DNA from: Thioalkalivibrio versutus
Lineage (GTDB): Bacteria; Pseudomonadota; Gammaproteobacteria; Ectothiorhodospirales; Ectothiorhodospiraceae
Length of the DNA: 64,000 nucleotides
Direction of reading: 5' to 3'
Assembly: GCF_001999325.1 (NCBI RefSeq)
Contig: NZ_MVAR01000031.1
Coordinates: 26,120 to 90,119, forward strand
Part shown: in pieces, positions 46,441 through 55,561 of the stretch
Numbering within the stretch: the stretch's first letter is position 1
Layout: the number at the start of each line of letters is the position of its first letter
Program-made: the position numbers and the translations under genes
The notes under the pieces: generated by a model
Seen by the model: the letters and a program-made list of their open reading frames with translations, nothing else
What the model was told of the DNA's origin: nothing
The model's database searches: none

Positions 46441-46743
46441 TCAGGCCGTCCTGGCCGCGCTTGCGTTGGGGATTTCGCGCCGGATCAGGTGGTCGACGTA
46501 GAGAAAGCCGAAGGGCACCACCCCAAGGAACAGGACCAGCAGCCATTTCCAGACTGGCCACCCGCTCAGGTGGCTGGCGATCAACGACGTCGCGCCATAG
46601 ACGATGAACAGGATGCCGTGCACCCAGCCCACGTAGGTCACCGCCAGTGGCATATCCGCGTAGGTGCGTAGCGGCATGGCGACAAAGAGCAGGGTGACGA
46701 GGGAAATGCCCTCGACAATGCTGATCAGGCGGAAGAATTTCAT
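46441..46743 (-). CDS. DUF3817 family membrane protein
   Basis: 100 residues with three helices: FRLISIVEGISLVTLLFVAM, MPLAVTYVGWVHGILFIVYG and a third near 70-85 (WKWLLVLFLGVVPFGFLYVD). The family is small and uncharacterised; homologues are often membrane-domain proteins found alone. It diverges from the methyltransferase gene at 46853. Confidence 0.85.
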   Translation of the reverse strand: MKFFRLISIVEGISLVTLLFVAMPLRTYADMPLAVTYVGWVHGILFIVYGATSLIASHLSGWPVWKWLLVLFLGVVPFGFLYVDHLIRREIPNASAARTA

Positions 46744-46852
46744 AGGGCTGGCCCGGCGGCATGGGAATCGGCGCGGAGGGTAGCACACGGGGCCCGAACG
46801 CCTGATAACCTTCCGGTACGAGAAGCCTTTGCTCCGGTAACCAGGAACCCGC

Positions 46853-47470
46853 ATGAGCACCAAGCCGCACTGGGAAGACGTCTACCAGACCCGCGCCACC
46901 GATGCCGTGGGGTGGTATCAGGCGGAGGCGCGGACGTCGCGGGCCCTGATTCGGGCGGTGGCGTCGGCCCCCGATGCCGCGATTGTCGATATCGGTGGCG
47001 GTGCCTCGGTCCTGGTGGACGAACTGCTGGCTGAGGGCTATCGCAACCTGACGGTGCTCGATCTGTCCGGGGCGGCGCTCGAGAAGGCGCGCGAGCGGGT
47101 CGGGGAGCGCGCCGCAGCGGTCGCATGGCAGGAAGCGGACGTACTGGAACACGCATTCCCGGAGGCAGCGCTTGATGTCTGGCATGACCGCGCGGTGTTT
47201 CACTTCCTGATCGCCGCGGATCAACGGGCCCGATACGTGCAGCAGGTGCAGCATGCCCTTCGCCCAGGGGGGGATATCGTAATCGGGACCTTTGCGCTGG
47301 ATGGCCCGGAAAAATGTTCCGGCCTGCCGGTGCAGCGGCATTCCCCGGAGACCCTGCAGGACGCGTTCGGTCCGGGTTTCGCGCTGGTGAAGTCGCAACG
47401 CGAGGTCCACGTGACCCCGGGCGAGACCGAGCAGCCGTTCAACTGGTGCGTGTTCCGCAAGAACGACTGA
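46853..47470 (+). CDS. SAM-dependent methyltransferase
   Basis: 205 residues. It opens STKPHWEDVYQTRATDAVGW; SAM motif IVDIGGGASVLVDELL (about 44-59), acidic loop NLTVLDLSGAALEKAR, and CxPGG-like ALRPGGDIVIGTF. The ending EQPFNWCVFRKND is typical of small thiol- or tellurite-type methyltransferases, but the substrate is not evident. Confidence 0.85.
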   Translation: MSTKPHWEDVYQTRATDAVGWYQAEARTSRALIRAVASAPDAAIVDIGGGASVLVDELLAEGYRNLTVLDLSGAALEKARERVGERAAAVAWQEADVLEHAFPEAALDVWHDRAVFHFLIAADQRARYVQQVQHALRPGGDIVIGTFALDGPEKCSGLPVQRHSPETLQDAFGPGFALVKSQREVHVTPGETEQPFNWCVFRKND

Positions 47471-47508
47471 TCCCGACCGCACCACGTTCAGCGGTGCCGC
47501 CGCGGCGA

Positions 47509-47778
47509 TCAGCGGCGTTTGACCTCCGCGGCATGGGCCTTGGCCCGGGAGCGGATCTCCTCGAAAAACAGTGCCTCCCAGCGGGTGTTGCGTTCGTCCC
47601 TCGACAGGGCGTTGTCCTGCGCCTCGCGCTTGAGGCGCTCATCCGCCCCCGCCTCCGCAGCGTCCAGGATCGTCTTGAAGCTCTCCTGTGCCGCGGCCGC
47701 CTTCGGGTCGATCCCTTGGCGTTGCAGGACATCGGCCAGCAGTGCCCCGCCTTTCTTCCACTTCGACCAAAGCCTCAT
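47509..47778 (-). CDS. Small basic-acidic helical protein
   Basis: 89 residues: MRLWSKWKKGGALLADVLQR, QGIDPKAAAAQESFKTILDA, ending RAKAHAAEVKRR. Strongly helical and charged, with no signal or membrane segment. I do not recognise a family. The frame runs upstream to 48084, but the Met at 47778 gives a compact start. It lies 172 bp downstream of the DsrE-like gene on the same strand, with a terminator between, so it is probably transcribed separately. Confidence 0.45.
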   Translation of the reverse strand: MRLWSKWKKGGALLADVLQRQGIDPKAAAAQESFKTILDAAEAGADERLKREAQDNALSRDERNTRWEALFFEEIRSRAKAHAAEVKRR

Positions 47779-47905
47779 AAGTGGCCCCCTGGGGTTCGTT
47801 TGGAACGGCCCGGTCCCATGCGTGACGGGCTCGGAGCCTGGGCTCCGCCAGACAACAAACAGTGTACCCGGGCGCGCCTGCGATGGAATCCGGCCGTCCA
47901 AACGG

Positions 47906-47928
47906 AAAAGGCCCTCCGAAGAGGGCCC
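47906..47928 (-). terminator. Terminator after the DsrE-like gene
   Basis: On the minus strand a 7-bp stem GGCCCTC/GAGGGCC with a TTCG tetraloop (47910-47927) is followed by TTTTCC. It lies 23 bp after the stop of the gene at 47951. Confidence 0.7.
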
Positions 47929-47950
47929 CGTCAGCATCGAAAGCGGGCGA

Positions 47951-48385
47951 TCAGTTCGAGAAGAAGCGCACGTTCGGATCGGCCATATAGGCACCGACTT
48001 CTTCCGGGTCGGCCGGGGTGATGCCGTCAAGCAGGTCGGCCTCGGTGTAGTCCGTGTTCGGCAGGAAGATGGCGCAGGTCTCAACGGTGGCGCCGTTGTT
48101 GAGCAGGTTCATCATCAGCTGCTGCGCGTTCCGGTCGGCCGGCTGCATGGTGGCGCCCTCAAAATCTTCGGTCGCCATCGTAGCGGCGGGGCCGCACAGC
48201 AGGACGCGGATCTCCTGACCCTGACGCATGCTCTGGTTGGCCAACACCATGGACATGAACTGGGTGTGGTCGTCGGCCGAGGTGACGCTGACGAACAGCT
48301 TGGAGGGCTCATCCGCCTGCGCAACTGTGCCGGCACCGGCGAGGGCGAGAAGGGCGGAAGCCGCTAGAGTCTTGATGGCTCGCAT
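47951..48385 (-). CDS. Exported DsrE-family protein
   Basis: 144 residues. Signal peptide LAASALLALAGAGTVAQA. DsrE-type core: LFVSVTSADDHTQFMSMVLA, IRVLLCGPAATMATEDF, GATVETCAIFLPNTDYTEAD, ending DPNVRFFSN. Two cysteines are conserved in position (LLCGP and ETCAIF). Third exported DsrE-like gene in the window and not adjacent to the pair at 39.4-40.5 kb. Starts with GGAGACTCC upstream. Confidence 0.85.
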   Translation of the reverse strand: MRAIKTLAASALLALAGAGTVAQADEPSKLFVSVTSADDHTQFMSMVLANQSMRQGQEIRVLLCGPAATMATEDFEGATMQPADRNAQQLMMNLLNNGATVETCAIFLPNTDYTEADLLDGITPADPEEVGAYMADPNVRFFSN

Positions 48386-48738
48386 GGAGTCTCCTGATTG
48401 GTTCGAAAAATGGAACGTCAGAAGATAAGCGTATGCTGATCATAAATGCAAAAGAATGCGTCTAGATCGTGTTTATCGGGCTCCCCGAAATTCATCCACC
48501 TTCGGCAGGTGGAAGCATCGCGAACAACCTGAGGTACTGAGGCTCGGAGTGCGGCCGGGGTCTCGAGTTCCCGGTGGCCCTTGACGAGCCTCCATTTTTT
48601 GCATCGCAAGTTCGGAGCGCGTGGCTTCTCCTGACGGATCCGTTTCTTCGGATGCTTTCGTGCAAAGCGGTGGCCGCCCGCCTGGCAAGCCGGAGCCGAA
48701 GCCGAAGCCGAGCTCGCGGTGCTCTGTAGGAGTGGGGG
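48386..48738. other. 353-bp intergenic region
   Basis: It holds a possible promoter for the DsrE-like gene on the minus strand (TTGCAT, 18 bp, TATCTT, around 48427-48456). Nearer the chemoreceptor end there is a short GC-rich tandem pattern (AAGCCGGAGCCGAAGCCG). I see no gene; open frames in this stretch look like noise. Confidence 0.45.
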
Positions 48739-50373
48739 TCAGCCAATGCGGTAGGCGGAGGCCAGGTCGCGTACACGCGAGGCGATGTCCGCGACCTCCT
48801 GGCTGGCGGTCGCCGTCTGGCGGGCCCCGTTGGCGGTATCGCCGGTGATGTCATTGATGGCGTAGATGTTCCGGTTGATCTCCTCGGCCACCGCGTTCTG
48901 TTCTTCGGCCGCGCTGGCGATCTGCGTGGTCATGTCGCTGATCCGACCGACTGCCTGGACGATGGATTCCAGCGCCTGGCCGGCGCGTTCGGCGTCGTTG
49001 CTGGTGGCCTCGGCCATTTCGCGGCCGCGGCCCATCGCGGTGACGGCGTTGCGGGTACCCGCCTGGAGCGACTCGATCATCGCCTGGATATCCGCCGTGG
49101 AGTCCTGCGTGCGCGAGGCGAGGGTACGCACCTCGTCGGCGACCACGGCGAAGCCGCGTCCCTGTTCGCCGGCGCGGGCGGCCTCGATGGCCGCATTCAG
49201 GGCCAGGAGGTTGGTCTGCTCGGCAATGCCGCGAATGACGTCGAGCACCGAGCCAATCTGCTGCCCCTTCTCGTCCAGGTTGCGCACGGATTCCTCGATG
49301 GTCGCGACCTCGCCCGACAGGCGTCCGATGTCGCTGACCACCGTGCGCACCACTTCGCCACCCGCGCGGGACTCCTGATCGGCTTCCTGGCTGGAGGACG
49401 CGGCATCGGAGGCGTTGCGCGCGACCTCCTGCACCGTCGCGGCCATCTCGTTCATCGCCGTCGAGACCTGTTCGGTCTGCGAGCGCTGCTGGTCGATGTT
49501 CCCGTTGGTCTGGGTACTGACGGCGGACAGCTGTTCCGCGGCAGAGGCCATCTGATCCGTCAGGGTGCGCAACTCGCGGATCGAGTCCTGGAATTGGTCG
49601 AGCATGCTGTTCAGGGCGCCTGCAGTGGCGCCGATCTCGTCGTCGGAGCGAACGTCGACCCGGCGCGAGAGGTCATGGTGCTCGGCGATCTCCGTGAGTG
49701 TCGCGCGCATCCGCGAGATCGGGAGTGCCACCGAGCGATACGTCCACACCCCGGTGACCACGACGATGATCAAGACCACCAGCATCAGCGCGCCGCTGCG
49801 CACCAGAACCTGGGTGTAGAACGCCGATACCCGCTCGGCCTCGGTCCCGGCAACATCGATCTGCAGGTCGACCAGCTGGGTGATCTGGTCGCTGATCGGA
49901 TCGATGGTGTCGTACAGGGGACCGTTGAAGGCGTCGAGCTCGCCCTGGACATCACCGGACATCCCGCCAAGAGCCTCCTCCAGGCGGTCCAGGTGGGCGT
50001 TGGCTGCGCGGAACAACCCGCGGGCACCATCAGCCAGTTCCTGCTCACGGGGCGTCAGGGTCGTGGCCAGGTAGGCGTCCCAGATCTCGGCGATCTCCTC
50101 TCGTGCCTCACGGACGTCGGCGAGAGCCTCTTCCGCCGTCATCCGTCCGGCGTCCGCCTTGTTGACCGCGTCGATGACCAGCACCGCATAGTTGTCGGCG
50201 ATGGTCTTCAGCTGCTGCAGGGGCACGACGCGGTCGTGATAGATGTTCTGCACGCCCTCTTCGATGTTGGCTGTGCCGCGTGCGGCCAGGGCCGCCAACA
50301 GCAGGAGCGCGGCCACGGGTACCACGATGGTGATGACCAGCTTGGATCGAACAGAGAGCGAGCGGAAATTCAT
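48739..50373 (-). CDS. Methyl-accepting chemotaxis protein
   Basis: 544 residues. TM1 about 12-32 ([20 protein letters not shown]), periplasmic four-helix-bundle sensor (about 33-185, helical, Glu/Asp-rich), TM2 about 187-208, HAMP ([21 protein letters not shown]), then the cytoplasmic signalling hairpin with the tip [20 protein letters not shown] and [18 protein letters not shown]. No C-terminal CheR pentapeptide is seen. Ligand unknown. Confidence 0.93.
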   Translation of the reverse strand: MNFRSLSVRSKLVITIVVPVAALLLLAALAARGTANIEEGVQNIYHDRVVPLQQLKTIADNYAVLVIDAVNKADAGRMTAEEALADVREAREEIAEIWDAYLATTLTPREQELADGARGLFRAANAHLDRLEEALGGMSGDVQGELDAFNGPLYDTIDPISDQITQLVDLQIDVAGTEAERVSAFYTQVLVRSGALMLVVLIIVVVTGVWTYRSVALPISRMRATLTEIAEHHDLSRRVDVRSDDEIGATAGALNSMLDQFQDSIRELRTLTDQMASAAEQLSAVSTQTNGNIDQQRSQTEQVSTAMNEMAATVQEVARNASDAASSSQEADQESRAGGEVVRTVVSDIGRLSGEVATIEESVRNLDEKGQQIGSVLDVIRGIAEQTNLLALNAAIEAARAGEQGRGFAVVADEVRTLASRTQDSTADIQAMIESLQAGTRNAVTAMGRGREMAEATSNDAERAGQALESIVQAVGRISDMTTQIASAAEEQNAVAEEINRNIYAINDITGDTANGARQTATASQEVADIASRVRDLASAYRIG

Positions 50374-50572
50374 GGGCGGTCCTTGTGTGGCCAGTATTGG
50401 GAGCAGCCCGCAACCTCGGGCCTTGACCACTGTAAACGGCCTGGCCGGCCAAACCTTGAGGTGGGTCACCCGTGGCGACGTCCGCTAGCAGTCCACTCCC
50501 AGCCGGTTCGAACAGGTGTCGGGCCTGCGCGGTTGGCGGCGTACTTGTCGGGGGTTCAGCGGCGTTTTCTGC

Positions 50573-50610
50573 GGGGTCGGCTGACCAAGCAAAAGGCAAG
50601 GTTTGACCCC
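50573..50610. repeat. GGGGTC...GACCCC palindromic repeat copy
   Basis: GGGGTCGGCTGACC, then AAAGGCAAGGTTTGACCCC. A member of the repeat family also found at 56481-56506, 57465-57526 and 62017-62043. Confidence 0.5.
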
Positions 50611-50652
50611 GAAGGTTTGAACCCGAAGGTCGCGAAGGTCTCGCGTTCTACT

Positions 50653-51285
50653 TCATCTCGCGGACGGTCCGGACGACAGGGTCTCGCGGATGCGCCGCAC
50701 GTCGCGCACATACTCCAGCATGGCCGTCATGGCATCGGCGAACAGGTAGGCCGCGAACAGGACCAAACCACCCGCGAACAACCCGGCGAGGGGCCAGAGG
50801 ATCGCCGTCAGGAGGGCCAGTCCCCAGCTCGCCGGTTCCACCAGCTCGGCTTCAAGGCCGAACGCGGCCACCGCGGTGCCCGCAAAGGGCTCCACCGCCG
50901 TCAGGGAGATGACCGACAACGCCAGCGCGAGCAGCACGAAGGCAATCGCCAGCAGCTCGCCGACCAGCCGTGTGCAGACGACAACGCAGGTGATGGCGGG
51001 ATAGTCCCGCGTCTCCAGCGCGCCCAGTGCGCGGGCCCTTCGCCACAGGAGCACGACCCAGGCCAGCACCGCAACGGCAAAGAGGGCCTGCAGCAACACC
51101 AGGGATGCGACCGGCCAGGGCACCTGCGGCGTTTCCTGTGCCAGCGTCCAGAGCGTCACCGATGTCAGTAGCCCGACCAGGCCCGTCAGGACCGCGATAC
51201 CGCGCAGCCCCCATCCCGCCAGCCGCTGCAGGGGGAGTGCGCCCTCGGTCCCGCCGGTTGTCTCGTCGTTCACGGCCGTCTCCAT
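50653..51285 (-). CDS. Multi-pass membrane protein, hypothetical
   Basis: 210 residues from the Met at 51285 (a start at 51306 would add 7). Four hydrophobic helices: IAVLTGLVGLLTSVTLWTLA, SLVLLQALFAVAVLAWVVLL, LLAIAFVLLALALSVISLTA, LTAILWPLAGLFAGGLVLFA. No recognised domain. It lies 69 bp downstream of the alternative oxidase gene on the same strand and so may be co-transcribed with it. Confidence 0.65.
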   Translation of the reverse strand: METAVNDETTGGTEGALPLQRLAGWGLRGIAVLTGLVGLLTSVTLWTLAQETPQVPWPVASLVLLQALFAVAVLAWVVLLWRRARALGALETRDYPAITCVVVCTRLVGELLAIAFVLLALALSVISLTAVEPFAGTAVAAFGLEAELVEPASWGLALLTAILWPLAGLFAGGLVLFAAYLFADAMTAMLEYVRDVRRIRETLSSGPSAR

Positions 51286-51354
51286 GTCGTTCGCATACGG
51301 CCACACGATAGTGCCCGAAAACCGGCCCCGTCAGGTCGCGGGAGAGCGCCCGGG

Positions 51355-51984
51355 TCAGTCTTTCTTGCCGAGCAGGTCGGCGAAGCCGTGGTTAACGTCC
51401 CGGTGGCCTGCCTCATCGGCGCGTACCGCGCGGATCACGTCGGACAGGCGGGCATCTTCCGGAAGGTTCCAGTACTGGATTGCGCGTGCCGGCGCGGCGA
51501 CGTTATCGAGCCCGCCGGACTCCACTTCCTCCAGGTACTCGGTGTAGCTGACGACCGCTTCCTCTTCAAAGTAGCCTACGATCCGGTGCGCCGTGCGCGA
51601 CGAGATGATGTAGATCATAAAGAACAACGTGTAGAAGAAGCCCTGCGCCAGGATGATCAGGAAGCGCTCCAGCCAGTTGGGCGAGGTGATCTCAATGAAG
51701 GTGAGCAGGTGCATGCGCTCGTTCTCGGCCTCGTCCATCAGCGTGCGGATCCAGCCGTGGTCATCCTCCATGCGCCGCAGCGAGCGCAGGTGCTGCAGCG
51801 TGGCGCCCACCATGCCGGGGACGCCCGCAACCGTCTCCAGGACCACGGCGCGGTGTCCGTAGCGCCGGGCAAAGAAGGTGTCGGCGAAGAATCGCATCAG
51901 CGAGGTAAAGCCCCGTGCGACGCGGTCGGAGAAATCACGGGGTTCGTGGTGGCGGCTCAGGTCGATATCGCGGTCGTTCGGCAT
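51355..51984 (-). CDS. aox: Alternative oxidase (AOX)
   Basis: 209 residues of the di-iron ubiquinol oxidase family. All six expected ligands are present: E50 (LETVAGVPGMVG), E89 and H92 (ENERMHLLTF), E141 (EEEAVVSYTEYLEEVE), E191 and H194 (RADEAGHRDVNHG). The hydrophobic helix LIILAQGFFYTLFFMIYIIS fits the interfacial membrane attachment. AOX passes electrons from quinol to oxygen without proton pumping and resists cyanide, sulfide and nitric oxide. It is uncommon in bacteria. Confidence 0.95.
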   Translation of the reverse strand: MPNDRDIDLSRHHEPRDFSDRVARGFTSLMRFFADTFFARRYGHRAVVLETVAGVPGMVGATLQHLRSLRRMEDDHGWIRTLMDEAENERMHLLTFIEITSPNWLERFLIILAQGFFYTLFFMIYIISSRTAHRIVGYFEEEAVVSYTEYLEEVESGGLDNVAAPARAIQYWNLPEDARLSDVIRAVRADEAGHRDVNHGFADLLGKKD

Positions 51985-52220
51985 GCTGCCCCTAACGCTG
52001 ATCAGTGCGCCGTTTCAGGCGGCAGGTATCCATGGAGCATAGAACCCGCCGTCTGAAATGTCGTGGGGCCGCTTCACAGAGCGTGAAACCCCATGCATGA
52101 CAGAAGCCCGGACCGGGTTTCTGATGTCCAATGTCGAGGTTGTGGATCGGGCGGTGCAATCGGGGGAACCGGGAGCCGAGAAGGCGGCCTCAGAGAGAGG
52201 CGAACATCAAAGGAGAACGC

Positions 52221-52640
52221 ATGGCGAACGAAACGAGCAAGCCGCAGCTGGAGATCAGCGTGAACGCGGCGCGCGAACTGGTCGATATCGGCCTGGCCGT
52301 GTTGCTGGATATCCGTCAGCCCTTCGAACTGGAGCTGGAAGGCGCGGTAGAAGGTGCCGTCCCTGTGCCCCTGTTCCGCCTGAAGCAGTTGCTGGGTCGC
52401 GAGCTGTCCGAGGAGGAACAGGAACTGCTGGATGCGGACGAGCCGGACGAGCGGGATTTCCAGCACTTCATCTCCCTGATCAACCGCCACCACGTCACCC
52501 AGGACCAGATCCTGCTGTGCCTGTGCAACAGCGGCCGCCGCAGCCTGCGTGCCGCAGAGCTCCTGCGGGACCTCGGGTATGCACGCTGCCTTTCCGTCCG
52601 GGAAGGTTTCCGCGGCTGGACCAGCAAGGGAGACACATGA
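52221..52640 (+). CDS. Cytoplasmic rhodanese-like protein
   Basis: 139 residues, no signal peptide. Rhodanese motifs: LLDIRQPFELELEGAVEGAV (CDR-type aspartate loop) and active-site LLCLCNSGRRSLRAAELL (C102 in the CNSGRRS loop), ending EGFRGWTSKGDT. The ATG at 52221 has an AGGAGAACGC site. Likely a cytoplasmic sulfurtransferase, next to the alternative oxidase on the opposite strand. Confidence 0.9.
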   Translation: MANETSKPQLEISVNAARELVDIGLAVLLDIRQPFELELEGAVEGAVPVPLFRLKQLLGRELSEEEQELLDADEPDERDFQHFISLINRHHVTQDQILLCLCNSGRRSLRAAELLRDLGYARCLSVREGFRGWTSKGDT

Positions 52641-52805
52641 TCCATGGGCATGTTCGCCAGTGCTGATCGCGGATATGGGCTATCTAAGGAGGTGAGTGGG
52701 GGCGACTTCGCCTCAATGGTCACCGTTTCGGGCCCTGACCCGGGGCCGACCCCGTCATGACCGTCAATGGGCGCCGGCCGGGTGATTCTACGGAGGGGCG
52801 CTGCC

Positions 52806-53732
52806 ATGCTTCGACTGCCGGCCGTTCCGTTTGCCCACCAATCCTGGTGCCGACTGCACATCGTCGCGCTTGTCGGGTTGGCTCTGCTTGTCGGAAGCCC
52901 TCTACTGGCGCATGCGGATGGCGCCGAAGACTGGCTGGCCGCCATTGCCGAATCACCGCTGGGCGAGCCGATTGCCGTTACCTCCACTGTGCAGGGCGGC
53001 GTCGTCGAGGGGGCGGTGCACGCCCGGCTGCCGTATTCGTTTGCGCTGGTGGCCAGTGAGCTGGAAGCGCTTTCGGCGTGGTGCGAAATCACCGTCCTGC
53101 ACATCAACATCAAGAGCTGCGTCTACCGCGAGGGGGCGGATGCCTTGCTGCACCTGTACGTGGGCCGTGCGCGTTACGAGCAGGCGGAGTATGCAGAGCG
53201 TGTGGAGCTCGTCAGGCGGTCGGCCCAGATGGGTGAGGACTGGCTGCTGATCGAGCTGGAGGGCGATCGTGGGCCCTACGGAACCCGGGATTACTCCATC
53301 GTCGTCCACGTCGTTCCGCACGACACGGGGACCCTCGTCAACCTCGAGTATTCGTTGCGCTTCGGGGTGATTGCCCGGCTGGCCGCGCTCGTCTACCTCG
53401 CCACCGGGGGACGCGAGCGGGTGGGTTTCACCGTGGTCGGTTACGAAAACGGCGAGCCACAATACATCGGCGGCCTGGAAGGCATGATCGAGCGCACCGT
53501 CATGCGTTTCTATCTTGCACTGCAGGCCTGGCTCGACGTCCGCGACCGGCCGGCTCAGGAGCTCCTTTTGGCCCGCCTGGAACGCTGGTTCGACCTGACC
53601 GACGAATACCCGCGCCAGCTACGCGAGCTGGACCGCGAGACCTACCTCGAGCAGAAGCAACGCGAGTACGCGAACCAGCAGAGGCTGCAGGATGCCCCAC
53701 CGCCCCGCCGGCGCATCCTGCCCCTGGACTGA
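52806..53732 (+). CDS. Secreted hypothetical protein, possibly START-like
   Basis: 308 residues. Signal peptide LHIVALVGLALLVGSPLLAHA. The rest reads like a single globular domain (IAVTSTVQGGVVEGAVHARL, LVNLEYSLRFGVIARLAALV) with a charged helical tail (YLEQKQREYANQQRLQ). The alternation of beta-type segments suggests a lipid-binding START-like fold, but I do not recognise the family with confidence. Preceded by GGAGGGGCGCTGCC. Confidence 0.65.
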   Translation: MLRLPAVPFAHQSWCRLHIVALVGLALLVGSPLLAHADGAEDWLAAIAESPLGEPIAVTSTVQGGVVEGAVHARLPYSFALVASELEALSAWCEITVLHINIKSCVYREGADALLHLYVGRARYEQAEYAERVELVRRSAQMGEDWLLIELEGDRGPYGTRDYSIVVHVVPHDTGTLVNLEYSLRFGVIARLAALVYLATGGRERVGFTVVGYENGEPQYIGGLEGMIERTVMRFYLALQAWLDVRDRPAQELLLARLERWFDLTDEYPRQLRELDRETYLEQKQREYANQQRLQDAPPPRRRILPLD

Positions 53733-53818
53733 CGGGCTATCCGAATCTCCCTGTCCTTGCAGCTCGGACAGGAGGCGGGTGTCGTGTTCTTCCGTCTTCG
53801 GCCGCATGGCGGTGTGGG

Positions 53819-55297
53819 TCAGGGGTGCTCCGGTGCGTTGGTGTATTCCTGGCGGGGGCGGTCGAGTTCGAGCAGTTCCAGGCGGTGGTTGCCGGTCGGA
53901 TGGGGTCCCGAGGGGCCCTGGACGAGGAGGGCGAGGCCGTCGTCGATGCCGTGCTCGGTGAGCCACTGGCGCGCGAAGTCGTTCCAGTCGGCGCGGTCCT
54001 CGGCGACATCCACGGGGTGGACACCGTAGGAAAACTGCAGGCCCTGGGCGGTGGCCGGGTTCGGGGTGAAGGCGGCGATCCAGCAGGGCAGGCGCAGTCG
54101 CGCGATGCGCCGGGCGGTGGCGCCACTGGCCGTAGGCGCCAGGGTGACCCGTGGCAGGCGCCGCTGCGCGGTGTGCAGTACGCTGCGCGCGATGAGGTCG
54201 ACGGCTCGGTCAAGACCTGCCTCGTCAGGGTCGTCCGGGCCGTCGGCGCCGATGCCGCCGTCGCGTTCCGGTTCGATGGAGCGGGCAATGGCCGCCAGCA
54301 TCGCCACGGCCTCCACCGGGTACAGCCCCATCGCCGACTCGGCGGAAAGCATCACGCAGTCGGTGCCGCCGAGGATGGCGTTGGCGACGTCGGTGGCCTC
54401 GGCGCGGGTAGGGCGGCGCGAGGCGACCATGGACTCCAGCATCTGGGTGGCGGTGATCACCGGGCGGTTGTGCTGGTTGGCGCGTCGGGTGATGCGCCGC
54501 TGGGCGAGGGCAATGCGCGCGATCGGGATCTCCACTCCGAGATCCCCGCGTGCCACCATGATGCCGTCGGCGGCTTCGAGGATGCTGTCGAGCTGCTCCA
54601 GCGCGGCGGCGCGCTCGATCTTGGCGATGATGAAGGGGGCGTAGTCCAGTGCTTCTGCCGCCTTGCGCACCGCAAGGATGTCGTCGCCGTCGACCACGAA
54701 GCTCTGGCTGACCGCATCCACGCCGTGTTCCGCTGCAAACCGCAGCCATTGGTGGTCTTCCGTGGTGAAGGCGCGGATGCCGAGATCGATGCCCGGCAGA
54801 TTCAGGCCCTTGCGCGAGCGCAGTTCGCCGCCGGTATGCACGCGGCAGATCACTTCTCTGCGCTCGACCGTCACCACCTCCAGCTCGATGAAGCCATCGT
54901 TCAGGAACAGGGCATCGCCCGGCTGCACCGCCTCCGGCAGGCTCGCGAACGACACGCTGACCCGCGAGGCATCGCCAATGCAGTCCTCGGTAGTCAGGGT
55001 GATGGTCTGGTCGGGGTGCAGTTCGATCGGCTCTTCCGCCAGTTCGCCGATACGCATCTTCGGACCGGGAAGGTCACCGAGGATCGCGACGCGGGTGCCG
55101 GTCGCATGCGCGGCGTCGCGGATGCGACCGATCAACTCGGCATGGTAGGCGGCATCGCCGTGCGAGAAGTTCAGCCGAGCTACATCGAGCCCGGCCAGCA
55201 TCATGTGCCGCAGCGTCTCTGGTGAATCGGACGCGGGCCCAATGGTGGCAACGATCTTGGTCTTCTGCGTGGGAAACGGCATGGGCGGGTTATTCAT
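53819..55297 (-). CDS. pyk: Pyruvate kinase
   Basis: 492 residues. Motifs: TKIVATIGPASDSPE, LDVARLNFSHGDAAYHAEL, ILGDLPGPKMRIGE, IIAKIERAAALEQLDSIL (catalytic Lys), GIMVARGDLGVEIPIARI (Mg/phosphate loop) and TATQMLESMVASRRPTRAEA with DVANAILGGTDCVMLSAESA. Converts PEP and ADP to pyruvate and ATP. The C-terminal allosteric domain is complete. ATG at 55297. A CGAACGTTCG palindrome lies about 160 bp upstream. Confidence 0.97.
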   Translation of the reverse strand: MNNPPMPFPTQKTKIVATIGPASDSPETLRHMMLAGLDVARLNFSHGDAAYHAELIGRIRDAAHATGTRVAILGDLPGPKMRIGELAEEPIELHPDQTITLTTEDCIGDASRVSVSFASLPEAVQPGDALFLNDGFIELEVVTVERREVICRVHTGGELRSRKGLNLPGIDLGIRAFTTEDHQWLRFAAEHGVDAVSQSFVVDGDDILAVRKAAEALDYAPFIIAKIERAAALEQLDSILEAADGIMVARGDLGVEIPIARIALAQRRITRRANQHNRPVITATQMLESMVASRRPTRAEATDVANAILGGTDCVMLSAESAMGLYPVEAVAMLAAIARSIEPERDGGIGADGPDDPDEAGLDRAVDLIARSVLHTAQRRLPRVTLAPTASGATARRIARLRLPCWIAAFTPNPATAQGLQFSYGVHPVDVAEDRADWNDFARQWLTEHGIDDGLALLVQGPSGPHPTGNHRLELLELDRPRQEYTNAPEHP

Positions 55298-55452
55298 CCG
55301 GGCGGTGTCTTAGGAGGGTAGACCGTCCGCGGGTACCTGTCGCCGTGCCCGTGGCGTGTCCATGTGCGGCCGCTGGAATTGTTAGACGACCCTCAGTGCG
55401 ATGCGTCCGCTTTAATCGTGGCGTAACCCTGCCGGGGGAGTGATAGCGGCTC

Positions 55453-55469
55453 GTTGGGTCGAACGTTCG
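55453..55469. promoter_or_regulatory. Second CGAACGTTCG palindrome
   Basis: GGTCGAACGTTCGGACC, with the same 10-bp perfect core as the candidate TetR operator at 38742. It lies between pyk and the downstream genes on the same strand. Shared recognition by the TetR protein is only a hypothesis. Confidence 0.35.
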
Positions 55470-55561
55470 GACCATCGGAACAACATGGGTGTCCTCTTCT
55501 TCCTGGTCCTGGAGCAAGAAGGATGAGCGAGATAACAGCACAACCCATCGAGCGGTTTCGT

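Noticed and set aside
48616..48720. Possible short tandem repeat or CRISPR-like array
   Set aside because: Only a few AGCCG-type units of low complexity, with no regular spacers.
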